This document shows positions 1 through 12,500 of a stretch of DNA of 64,000 bases, in pieces. The stretch covers positions 2,563,501-2,627,500 of the forward strand of contig NC_064043.1 of NCBI RefSeq assembly GCF_932526225.1, given 5' to 3'. Position numbers and translations under genes: made by a program. Source of the stretch: Nematostella vectensis (lineage: Eukaryota > Cnidaria > Anthozoa > Actiniaria > Edwardsiidae). Numbering within the stretch: the first letter of the stretch is position 1; each line of letters opens with the position of its first letter. The notes beneath the pieces are model-generated. The model ran no database searches and was not told the origin of the DNA. It worked only from the letters and a program-made list of their open reading frames with translations.

Positions 1-503
1 TATATATTATCGAATTAGCAAATAACGTATACAACTTTGTTTTCTAGATGGTTATTTCAAAATTTCTTCAAATCATTACTAACAGTTATCAGAAGGTGTC
101 TCTGACAAGGGCTCTTTCAATTATGCACAAAAATCAAAAGAAATATGGCAGTATCAAAATCACTGAAGTGAGCGTGAGCATTTGCCAAGTTTGATATTTT
201 TCGCACAATTCAAGGCCAATCAAAACTTATTGAAGGTTGGCTCTCTCTTGGACGCATTAGCGAACACAAGCGCAGGAAGATGCGCTCTCTTGCGCCTGTT
301 CTCGTGCTTGCGTTCCAGCGTTCGAGTGAGAATCGGATTGACGTCTTTAGAGCGCGCTTCAACAGAATGCATGATTCTGATTAGCTGAGCTGCGTTTCGC
401 CGAAGGCTTCTGATTGGCTAATTTTTCTGTGACGTGAAATTTGTTTGGTGCACTAAAACCCGGTTGCCCATAGCAACCTTTAGGGCTTTCCACTTTACGG
501 AAA

Positions 504-587
504 ATGGATGCGAACCTTGCCGAGTCTCTCGGCAAGAAAAATCCAAACTTCAAAATGATAGAAACTCAAAACTTCAAGAAATCCTAA
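504..587 (+). promoter_or_regulatory. uORF abutting the start codon of the giant gene
   Basis: An ATG at 504 opens a 27-codon frame. Its TAA stop at 585-587 directly precedes the presumed main ATG at 588, in the same frame. The arrangement could act through re-initiation or stop-codon readthrough. It could also simply mean that the annotated start is downstream of a 5' UTR. The transcript start is not known. Confidence 0.35.
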
Positions 588-3500
588 ATGGATAGTTACG
601 AACCATCACTGGATGTGATCGTAGAAGTCAGCGACCCACGCTCGACGAAGGAGGAGTCCCGAGAAATCCCGACAAACTCCTGCGAAAAGGTGAGCCAATC
701 AGCGAGCTCCAGGCGAGGAGAAATCTACATTATTACATGCGTTTAAACAGTGGATCAATTTCTTTCACTTGCTTACCGGCATAAATAAAGCTGGATAAAG
801 TTAAAAATATTGCAGCCATTAATTGTTTTATTGCGTCAAGTCCAAAAGTTTTTTTTTTCCGTTTATGAAAACTGGGATTAAATTTAATAGTGAAACCGCA
901 CGATATTCACAGCCTCTGGTGATAAACCTGCAAAATTGTATGAATAAGTAAGTTTGGGCATGTTGGAAAATCAGTGAGATAAAAAAAAGCAGGAAAATTA
1001 AAGAACAGCTTTACAAAAAATATTAGTCCTAAATCGTTCTTGATTGCCAAAAGCTTTCGATTCGAAATTCAAGTACAATATGAAGTCCGAACAAAAATAA
1101 TAAATAATACCTTTTATGAGATATACTAAGGTCACAGTCATAATTTTTCTAACAATTTTGTCTTACATTTTATAGGTCAACAACATCCACCCAAAATCCA
1201 CGACATCCAAAGACGGTGAAGGTATGTTAGCTATCCCAAAATTGTTTTAGTAATGTTTTCAATAAATTTTAATTGTTGTTTTAGGGCCCTTGTTTTATAG
1301 GGCACTGTTTAGCGGACACTAACAAACGAAAACGCGAAAGAACAGAGCCGCGACACCGATAAGTGAATCGATAGAAACAAACAGGAAAAAGCTTTGTTAG
1401 CAGGATACAAACGTTTCGCTCTCACTCAGTTAACTCTTACAAATGATTCATAATGATTATTGATTGTTGTTGTTCTTTTAACTTGGCCAAGGTACTTAAG
1501 TACCGTGTAATAGCAACCTAAAACTATAAATAAATTAACACTAGTAATGCAATAGAAGTGATTTACTTAATTATATTGATTAGAAGTAATTAAAGAATAC
1601 AGAAAAAAAGTCTTCAAGTCTTTGTCTATTAGAATACAAGTCTTATCGATAATCATTAGAATATAAAAGCGAGTAAGGAGGGATATTTCGTAAAGCAAAG
1701 TTAACTTAAGTACTTAAAATTAAAAACAAACGAGCTCTTTGCATACCGTACAAAACATCTTACTGCGTAAAGGCGAACTTGTTCTCAATTAAGTGATTTA
1801 AAGACTAGTCATCCTATGGCTTTTTAGTATTTACTGACTAATACTTGAAAAATACGGAAAGCTGAGACAAGAAAGACAACGAACGATGGTAAATTGATGA
1901 ATACCGTCCTTCTGTGCGATTCAAGACTATTCCAGACAGGGCTTTTTCTTTTCGCGAAAAATGAGCGTGTTACGAAACAGATGGTGGGGACTTACCGTTG
2001 ATCAATGCTTTCAATAAATCTTTCAAAAAAGGGAATAACTTTGAAATCCTGTAAAAGATTGAAGGACAAAACTTTGACAGCGCTTGCTTCGGGAGAATGG
2101 CAGATTTGCAGGTGAACGAGAAAAGCTCTTACATGACTTTTGTTTTGAATGTACACTTTAAACATTAGGGCTTTAATACTTACGAAACCATGTCCTGGAA
2201 CTACAACGCAGGGATTAAGTACTTTTTTGCTATACCCAACAAAATAATGTCGTTTTTCACTGGTTCTGCTTTGACCCAGTTGCACGTTGCACGCTTCGCA
2301 CTCTGCTTCTGTGTCACGGCCTAAGCCAATCGGAGCGCAGGAATGACTTGCCAAATTTGGACAAAATTTGCACTTGAATGGTTACAAATAGGTGGTGTAA
2401 ATGTCAAACTCAACCAGACAAACTCAAACAGATCAAAAAAAAAACAATGCGTGAAAACTTCACAGTTTTCTATAAAATAATGGCAGTTTTATAATTCTAA
2501 TTTTGCCAAATTATACCGGAGCTATTTTCTGAGTGCTTACAGCCAGTCTCCGAATACACGTCCCAATTTTCTCTTTTTTCTTACTAAGACGCAACCAAAA
2601 CACAAATAACCTCTACATTATCATTAAACCCAAGAGAACGCCATTTTTTCATCTTGCGCTTGTGTTTAACCGATTCTCGCTTGTGTTATACTTGCTATTA
2701 CTCTACGCGCTTGTATCCCAGGCAGGCATGCCGTAATTGGTCGGAAAAGTACTTATTTCAAAATCTGTTTGATCTCTAGATATTTTTTACAACGTGCAAA
2801 GAGTATAAATCCTCCCAGAACCTGGTAGTTGCATCAGTTCCCTTCGCTTCCCGTCGCCTCTCTTTAAACGTACAGTCTTTATTAGTCCAGACCTGGGACT
2901 CCCTCTTTGCGCTCGACATTCTGGCTCGCGTGAAAACTAAGTCCTTATCGGATTCTATAAAAGTGCTTATTCTAGCAATTATGGTACCCCATTATTTTTA
3001 GAAATAAGTCAAGCAAACCTTTTTCACCACCTGTACAATTTATTCTCAATTTATTTTCCTTACGAGCTTATTAGCTATGAAAGCACCTTTTTATATTATT
3101 ATATTTTAGATATTAATTTTATATAAACTATTAATTGAAACCTCATTACTAAATAACATATTTGACAAACAGCTTCAACCGGCAGTGCATTATGGATCCT
3201 CATGATTCTGTCTGCGATCCTGTGCTTGGTGGTCAGCGTGCCTGTTCTAGCCATCATTCTAGCATGTGCCATCCACACCCTGCTCACCGTCGCGGCACCC
3301 CTCCCCGTGTGCTGCGCCCTGCTGTCCATCTACGTCACGAGACCGGAAGTGCTATACGATATCGTTGTCATGGTAATAACCCTGCCCTTACAGTTTTGCG
3401 TTATCGTGCTTTGTTTACCATCTGAGCTCTCCCTTGTCATGGTTGGTGCGATGGAACTGCTGTACCACGTGACCTCCCGTCGCGCCGCAGAGCCTACTGC

Positions 3501-6500
3501 AGAGCCCGCTGATCTAACATCCGAGGCGCAGGAGTGCGAGACGGAGGAGAAAGAGACTGAAGAACCCGAGGCCGATGTGAGCGAGCTGCTTGCAAGTGAG
3601 ACCGGGTGCACCGCGGTTGCCCCATGGAGACCGAACCCGGCAAAGCCTCGACGCATTTCCAAAGTCACGCTGAGCGTTCTCCTCAGAGACAAGGATCCAC
3701 TCCTGGGAAGACCTGATGATTGGGTACCAGGCCTCACTGCAGACGCCACAGGCCAAAACGTCCATACAACCATGACTCAAGCTGCGTGCGTGCTAATTGC
3801 CTGGAGCCAACTCCAGGCGAAGAACAGTGAATCCAAGCGCAAAGCTCTGGTCCCGTGGAGACCGAAGGCCACAGAGCCAAGAGGCGTGTCGGAGGTCAAG
3901 CTGAATGCATTCCTAAAAGACATTGTCTTGGGAAGACCTGACGACTGGGCTGCACAACTTCCACCAGCAGCCTCAAGCCACGAGTTTCAAAGCACTTTGG
4001 CTAGTGCCATGCGCGTACTCATGACTTACAATCAGTTCAAGAGAGCACAACTGATTAAGAACCAGCTAGCGATCGTGATGAGAAGAAACAGCGAGCAAAA
4101 CGTACAAGACTTCCATTTAGAAGTAGCTACCACTCTGCGAATCCTGATGGAGTTAAGTCAACAACAAGCCAAGGCAGAATATACCAGCATCACTGTCATA
4201 ATATGTGATGACAACACAGTCCTCATCTTGATCACGACAAGACAGGAGACGACAGTAGTATCAAGAACGTTCTGGCTTGTCATCTTGAAGCCTACTATCA
4301 CCTTGAAGCCTAACAAGAGAAACATATCGCCCTGGCCAGATTGGCGTCAGGTAACAGCAGGAGATGGCATCGTTGACACCAGCACCACGATGGCTAACCC
4401 GAGTTCAGAGTTTGCGATAGCTACTGTTAGAGCTTTGAGTCTTGTTATTTACATCAACGAGGCCAAACGTTACCGCCTTGTGACCTCTATCCCTTTGTAT
4501 TACCAACGGCTGAGGGACCCATATACCATCATGGTTGTATACATCGACGAGCGAACGGCGCGAAAATATGGCCTCACCGTCTACTCTATGAGTCAAAAGA
4601 GATTACAGCGAAGTTCTACAATCACACCAGTGCCAACACCGCTAAACAGTGTACTCTCAAAATTGGATTTGAGAATGAAGGGGGTAGATACAGGCAACGC
4701 TACAGGAGGTACTCTGCCAAGGGTTACTGAGAGTGAAACTGAAGTGTCCCACACTCCTTTCATACAAGCCAAGAAACAAGACTGCGGTTTAACAAGCAAG
4801 CGGCTCATAGCTAAGAACAGTGTAATCTCAAGTGCGTGTCTGCAAGAACTGCGCGACCCTGCTAATGTTACCAGCCATGGTGGAGATAACCTTACTTGCA
4901 GCAGCAAATACCTCTACGGCGCCAGTATCGCCAGCAAATACCAAGTGTGGTCAATCGGCATTTCTTCACCACCAAGGCGTCTTTCAAGCCCGCAGAGTTT
5001 TGCTAGCTGTAGACGACGATTTCGAAACAGGCTTCGACAAGAGCTACTGATGCCTTGGAAGGACCTTCGCTATATGATCAAGCCGGTGCTACTCGAAGAG
5101 GACATGCACAACCCTCGGATTGACAAGTGTCCAAATGGATGCAAGTATGACCACTTGGTCACCTTCAAGACAACTACAACAACACCACTCAGGCAATGGC
5201 AGAAGGCGGCTAGACAACTGGCCATGAAGCGGCACGATGATCGACGATTTGGCGTCTCTCAGGTCAAGACAAGCATCAATCAGACCAGACTGTCGGCAAC
5301 CATGCTGCAGCGCAACATCGACCTAGAAGACGCGGATGATCTCGATAATGGCGCCAAAGAAGGCGTGTCAAATGGCGATGTTGCGCAACTGCAATATTGC
5401 AAGGGATGCCTCGCGACACCAACCGAGTTAGAATCAAGAGTTGGAAAAAGAGAGGAGGTCGTCACAAGGGGGAATAATACAGTGACAAAACAATCAACGA
5501 CAAGAAAAGCGTCAAGGAAGGAGACAGTTGGTACTTGTCACGATAATCAATATGACATCATCTCACCCCCTGCTAAATTCGCTGACTCTCCAGTTAGCAC
5601 CACTTCGGGGAGGGGAGAAAAAACTGGTGCGTTCCATCAAGACGATATCATTGCACCTCCTCCAATATTCGCTGACTTTCCAGCTGCCATAGTGGATGAG
5701 AGCCCCGATGGTCATCATGACATCATTCCACCCTCTCCTGATTTTGCTGACGTGTTATTTAGCACTCTATGGGAGAATTCAGATGAGACGACTCTCGAAA
5801 AAGAGCATGATTGTCAAAACTCTCAGGATAAGAAGAAATACCAAAAGCAGCCCTGGAAGAAACAACCAAAAAAGCGCAAAGTCAAAGGAAAACGAAAGCA
5901 AGGATCACCTAACAGATCCACGGCAAAGCCAAACGTCACCGTATCTTTTCAAGCTAAGAAAGCTGCTGAGAAAGGCAAGAGTGGAAGTGGACGCAAGTTG
6001 GTTTCCAAGGTTCCTGAGAAAGCGGAGGCTACGAAGGTTACGAAGAGCGGCTCTAAGCGATTTAATGGCAAACAAAGCTCCGATATCCAACAAATCGTTA
6101 AGTCAAACTCAGAGATATCACCAATCGTGAAGTCAAGCTCAGAGATAACACCAAACGTCAAGTCAAGCTCAGAGATAACACCAATCGTGAAGTCAAGCTC
6201 AGAGATAACACCAATCGTGAAGTCAAGCTCAGAGATAACACCAATCGTAAAGTCAAGCTCATCACTTCTAGACAGCAAAAAGCCAGTGGCTGCCATTGTA
6301 CCTGACATCTCTACAACTGATGTCAAGTCTAACGTGGATACAAGGGGCCATGAGAGCTGTGTTGTCGTGCTCGGAAAAGGCAAAGTGATGGCTGGACTGT
6401 ACAACGTCGTAATGAAAACAATACGGGATGCAACAACGGATCGTAAGCAGGAGGAAATAGTAACGTGTGAGAGTGGAGTGAAGAGCGAGACCTTGGACAA

Positions 6501-9500
6501 GATCGCACAAGGGGAAAGTGCAGCACGTGATCGAGGTTATCAAGAGGCCAAGGCTAACGTCTTTAACACATTCAAGTTTGCGCTCCCTGAAGACAACAGC
6601 GGTGAGGTCGATAATGTTACTACATCTGCGCAAGAGACCAAGAGCGATGCCTTTAACACATTCAAATTTGCACTCCCTGAAGATAGTAGCGGAGAGGTGA
6701 ATAAAGTTACTACATCTGCGCAAGAGGCCGAGAGCAATGCCTTTCACACTTTCAAATTTGCACTCCCTGAAGATAGTAGCGGCGAGGTGAATAAAGTTAC
6801 TACATCTGCGCAAGAAGCCGAGAGCAATGCCTTTCACACTTTCAAATTTGCACTCCCTGAAGATAGTAGCGGCGAGGTGAATACAGTTACTACATCTGCG
6901 CAAGAGGCCGAGAGCAATGCCTTTCACACTTTCAAATTTGCACTCCCTGAAGATAGTAGCGGCGAGGTGAATAAAGTTACTACATCTGCGCAAGAAGCCG
7001 AGAGCAATGCCTTTCACACTTTCAAATTTGCACTCCCTGAAGATAGTAGCGGCGAGGTGAATAAAGTTACTACATCTGCGCAAGAGGCCGAGAGCAATGC
7101 CTTTCACACTTTTAAATTTGCACTCCCTGAAGATAGTAGCGGCGAGGTGAATAAAGTTAATACATCTGCGCAAGAGGCCAAAAGGATTGCCTTTCACACA
7201 TTCAAGTTTGCACCCCTGGAGACCGACGGTACAAAGAGTAAAGAAGCTAAAACATCGCCACCTTCGCAAGTAGCTAATAAGAACGCTTCTCAGATGTACA
7301 GGTCTGTTCTGCCGGGAGAAGACTGCAAGCCATCGGCAGCCTGTGGGCGACAGGGAAATAGCAGCAACACCTTTGGAACATTGAAAAGTGCGATATCACA
7401 AGATGACAAAACTGAAAAAACTTCTTCTATTACTACTCAAATAAAGAGCTACACGTTTACCACTCCGCTTATCAAGCCCGCTAAGCTAAGCTTTGCCGGC
7501 TCAATTGGCACAACATCACAATCGAATAGCAATAAAATCAACAACAATGTCGCCCAGCAGTCTGCTGCACAGAGCAAGAGTACATCTTCTGCTCATGAAA
7601 TAATAACAACTTTATCCTCCTGCAAAGTGGCTTCGTCTGTACCACCATCTATGCCAATTCCAAATAAATGCCATACTATTGCATCTACCACAGCATCAAT
7701 TGACAATACGCCAAGGAAACCTGTGCAGCATCCGCAAAAGAGCAAGCTGCAGACCAAGGATTCATGTGTCAAAAGCGAACAAACTACTTCAGTTACTACA
7801 CCAGTAAAGAGCTACACGTTTACCACACCACTTATAAAGCCTGCTACACTAAGCTTTGCTGGATCAATTTGCTCCACATCGCAATGCAAGAGCAACAAAA
7901 AATATGAAGATCAAAAACCACTGCTTAGTACGAAGACTTCAGACCCAACGGTGTCAATCGTCAAGAATAGGGAGACTTCATACTTTTGCACCCCTGTAGG
8001 AACGATTGTAATCTCATCATGTTCACAGATCACAAACACCGTGGTTTCCCCTGTCAAGAAGGATTCAGACATGTGTACACAGGATGCGGAGACGCAACAA
8101 AAAAAACTTGAAGATGTCCAACAGAAAAGCAAAGAGGTCACTTGTGCTGCAGTTAGTGTTGAAGGCTCTACTGGGGCTCGCAGTGTTCCCAAACAGGAAT
8201 CAACAATATCAGCGGCTGATCTCACAAAGATTCCGTTGACTACTGGTGTACATCAAAACACTAAAACATCTGCTCCCGTTAATGTACAGGAAAAGAGCTA
8301 CAAGCTTACAACATCATTGATCAAACCTGCTACGCTTAGATTTGTCGGTTCTTTTGTTTCAACATCACAATGCAGCAATGACCACAATAAGCAGACGGTG
8401 TCAGACAAGAGTGGGACGGTGTCTGGCAATAAAGGGACGATGTTGGACAAGAAAGTGATGGTGTCTGACAAGAAAAAGACGGTGTCGGACAATAAAGGGA
8501 CGATGTCCGACAAGAAAGGAACGATGTCTTACAATAAAGGGACGATGTCGGACAAGAAAGTGATGGTGTCTGACAAGAAAGAGACGGTGTCGGACAATAA
8601 AGGGACGATGTCCGACAAGAAAGGAACGATGTCGGACAAAAAAGTGACGGCGTCGGACAAGAAAGTGACGGTGTCGGACAAGAAAGGGACGATGTCGGAC
8701 AAGGAAGGAATGTCGGACAAAAAAGGGACAGTGTCGGACAAAGAAGGGACGATGTCTGACAAAAAAGGGACCATGTCGGCTATTCTTGATGCCATCCAGT
8801 GTATCACTGAGCAACCAGTTGCCCCTTCAGCAAGCCTACAAACAACCAAAGCCGAGAAAACATTAGTCAAGAACACAGCCGAGTCTACTAAATATACGGA
8901 GACCTCTTCAACGCAACATAGAGATATTCAACAAAGGGGCAAAGAGCAAAACTCTGATGATGCATTATCAAACCAAGGATTGCCATTATCAGTCGGGACG
9001 CAGGCGGATCAAACAACACTAATCAATACTACAGAAAAGAACAGTGTAGCGACCACTGGTGTAGAAGAACATGAGGCTGGTACCAAACGAATCAAAGATG
9101 AGACAAAGAATTCAGAAGCCAAAGTAGATGCTCCCACTGATACACAGCAGAAAGTCTATAAGTTTTCCACGCCCTTCATAAAACCCGCCACGCTCCGATT
9201 CACCATTGTATCCGCATCGCAGTGCGGTGAAGGCCACTCCAACCCAGCGGATTCCTCACAACAAGCACCAGTTATGAGAACAGGAACTACCTCTGATATG
9301 CTGAACGCTATTAGAGATATCCCTGTGCAACCGAGCAGGAGTTTAGAGTCGTTTGTTCAAAATAAGACAAGAGAAACTACTAACTCCCTCGGGGGATTTA
9401 CGACGCCGATGTTTCAGCCACCAATGGAACAAGTCTTTGCAACGCCTGCAGCCACCACTACCCCTGCAATGGACACAACTCCTGTCTGCGCCAAGACACC

Positions 9501-12500
9501 AACAATGGACACCGGTCCTGAAGGTGTCATGAGACCATCAATGGACACAACTCCTGTAGCCCCCATGATCCCATCAATGGACACTTCTCCTTTTGGGGTA
9601 ACGTCTATCGTCTTGCAGAGTCCACCAGGTTCTATCTTCAACCCGTTTGTACAAAAAACTACTGGCACCCGTTTCCCCCAAGTTGTTCTTCAGAATGAGA
9701 CAATGGACACCGAAGCACTCCAGTCTGACGACGAGGGAATGAGTGACGACGAGACAGACACAGACATGTCAGAAGCGTCAGAGGCCATGTGGGATGGTGC
9801 CTCTTCGGCCAACACAACAGCAGCTCTACAAATCGGATTAGGATGCCTTAAACCTTGGCAGAACAGTGGATTGTTTAAGCCGTGGATCAGTACGCCAGTC
9901 CAGGATCTTGAGATGGGCTGTGCAACAGCTGAACCTATACGAGAAGGTCCCATCTTTGATTTGACGGAAGTCGCAAGGGCAGGTGCTGCAGCTAAACTAA
10001 ACAGCAGACGCAGGACGCACGAGATTGATAAGAACGGCAAGCCAAAACTCACGACCGCAGACTTCACCTTGGTGAAGAAGAAAAAGGTTTTTAAACCTTC
10101 AAAGAAGAAGCGCGATCCGTTCAAAGATGCGATTGAAGAGACTTTAAGGGAAATAGAAGAGGAAAAACGACTACAGGAACAAAAGAAGGTAAAAGACAAC
10201 GAAGAGGTCAAATCTGATATCAACAATTCAAAAGTTGAAGACACAAACAACGGTGAGGAATCTGAACAAACGAAAGAGCAGCAAGAGAACAAGGAGGATA
10301 GCCTAGCCGTGTCAGACGACTTATTCACGTTGGATTTTACAGAGGAACAGACGCAAGAAATCATCAACAAGGTTTACAAAGCGCAGTCTTTAATTACTAA
10401 GACCGCTGACCAAGCTACATCATTAGATCACCAGGAGGTCAAGGGCGACGCACTTGACACGTTCAAGTTTGTAATTCCACAAAAGCAGAGTGAAGCAGAT
10501 GTTCAAGGCACTTGTCATGGACAAGAGACCAACGACAAACCCTTTAACAGCTTTACCTTTGCACCACCCAAGGATAACGATTCCACAAGCAACCAGGATA
10601 AAACGTCTTACGGTTCTCAACAAGTCAACAACAATACTACAAGCACATTTAAGTTTGCAACTCCAACAGCACTATGTGAGCCAAAGGAGGACGATTCAAT
10701 AGACGACCAAACAGCGCCGTCAAGCGTGCAAGAAGTTCCTAACCAAACTCTTACGTTGTTTTCTTATAAGTATCTAAAACATCAACTCACAGCAACGGTT
10801 AATGAAATTCACGAGACCTCAGATGACATGGCCAACTTGCTTTATGACGGAGACGATGTGAAAGAGGATCAAGAAGTTAAGTCAAGCAACAATGACACAT
10901 TTCAAGTTATCCCCCCACTAGAGGACTCCATAACAAACGATGATACTGCAACAAACGCCACACCTGAGCGCCCAGAATCTGTAGAAAACTGCGCTTCACA
11001 GCTTGGGTTGGACTCTGCCTCTTTCCGTAACAGCAGTAACGACAAAGAATCAGCAGATCCCAGCAGCGTGCGATGTCCTTTGCTGCAGTTGTTCCAGCAA
11101 TATAATAACACAGTCGCGCTTTCGGAGAGGAACGAAGAAACTTCTACAGTGAGTTCGACGATAAGCGAGGATATCAAAGCTTCGATGACGCAATGCCAGG
11201 AAAAACCTCGTATGCATGCCTCGACAGTAACGGCATCTGCTATGCTGCTATCAAGCGCTGCTGGAGTGGAGGTAGTGGCCACGAAACCCAGGATGAAATA
11301 CACTGGAGATGCATTTACTACGACTGACAGATCAGGGTCGAGCGTAGAGCCCATCCAAACACCAGCTTACAAAGATGACAAGGTCAGCAATGACGATATA
11401 GACATAGAGGAACGTTTGCAACCTTTGTCTGAAGTTTTTTATGACGGCGACCAGGACACGGTAAAGGACTACGGGCAGTTAATAGATGTGTTGGGCCAGT
11501 TCTGCGATGTGGCGGAAAGTACGTCTACAGCAAATACCACGCCCCAGGTTACGGCAACCGACAAGCCAAGCCCAGAAGAGGAGCGCAAAAATATAGATCA
11601 AGAGCTCAGCAGAGTGCTACGCGATGCAATATTGAAAAGAAACCAAGAAAGAGTTGATAGGCTAAGTGCTCAGACATCTGACATGTTTAATAAGATTGAA
11701 CGCAAGAACGTAGAAAGGGATAATTCAAAAGCGGCGATAGCCGAGGCCGCGGAAAAGGCGACATTCTGGAAACTTGGCACCGCTGCAAACGCTCATCTCG
11801 TACAAGCAATCCAAGAACAGTCAAACAAGACGGAAGAGGAGATAGCTACAGGCTTCCGCGACATCCAGACACTAACTTGCAGCGGGTCACCAGCAAGCAC
11901 TCCCGGTCAAATTTCTCCATTTTTGAAGATGAGGGACGTAGACAGGTACCTTGACAAGGCGATTGAGTCTTGTGTCACGGGCGAGGACAGCGAGGTGGAA
12001 GCCATTAACGCGTGTGAGCCAGCCATCGCCAGTACCACACCCGAGACCGACGAGCCCAGTCGGGAGTTTGGAAGCATAAAAGAGCTGCTCTCGTATTCGG
12101 AGGAGTCACTGACTATGCGTCTGGAGTCCATGGCGCTGAGAGGCGGATGCGATGTCGGTAAAATTAAAGATCAGTTGGTCTCCAAGCTGACATCTTTGTC
12201 GGTGAGGAAGGAGGATGAAGATAGCAAAGGTAAGATATCAACCTCAAAAAGAAACAAGAATGCGATAACAAATAAAGATTGCTGAAAACAGGTGCAACAG
12301 CGACCAGAACATGAACAGAAAACAACAATGTTCAGCAACAACAGCCTACGAAGCCAACGACAAACAACAATAAACAACAGCAAGGTCACCCACAAACAAC
12401 AACAACAACAAAGAACAACATAACAGCAAACCCAACCACAAAAAATCAACAAGGCCAACCACAGACAACAAACAGCAAAGCCAACCACAAACAACAACAG

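Noticed and set aside
3330-12131. Many minus-strand open frames opposite the large exon
   Set aside because: They mirror the coding repeats and composition of the plus-strand exon, lack start context and motifs, and the plus frame is spliced in phase at both ends.
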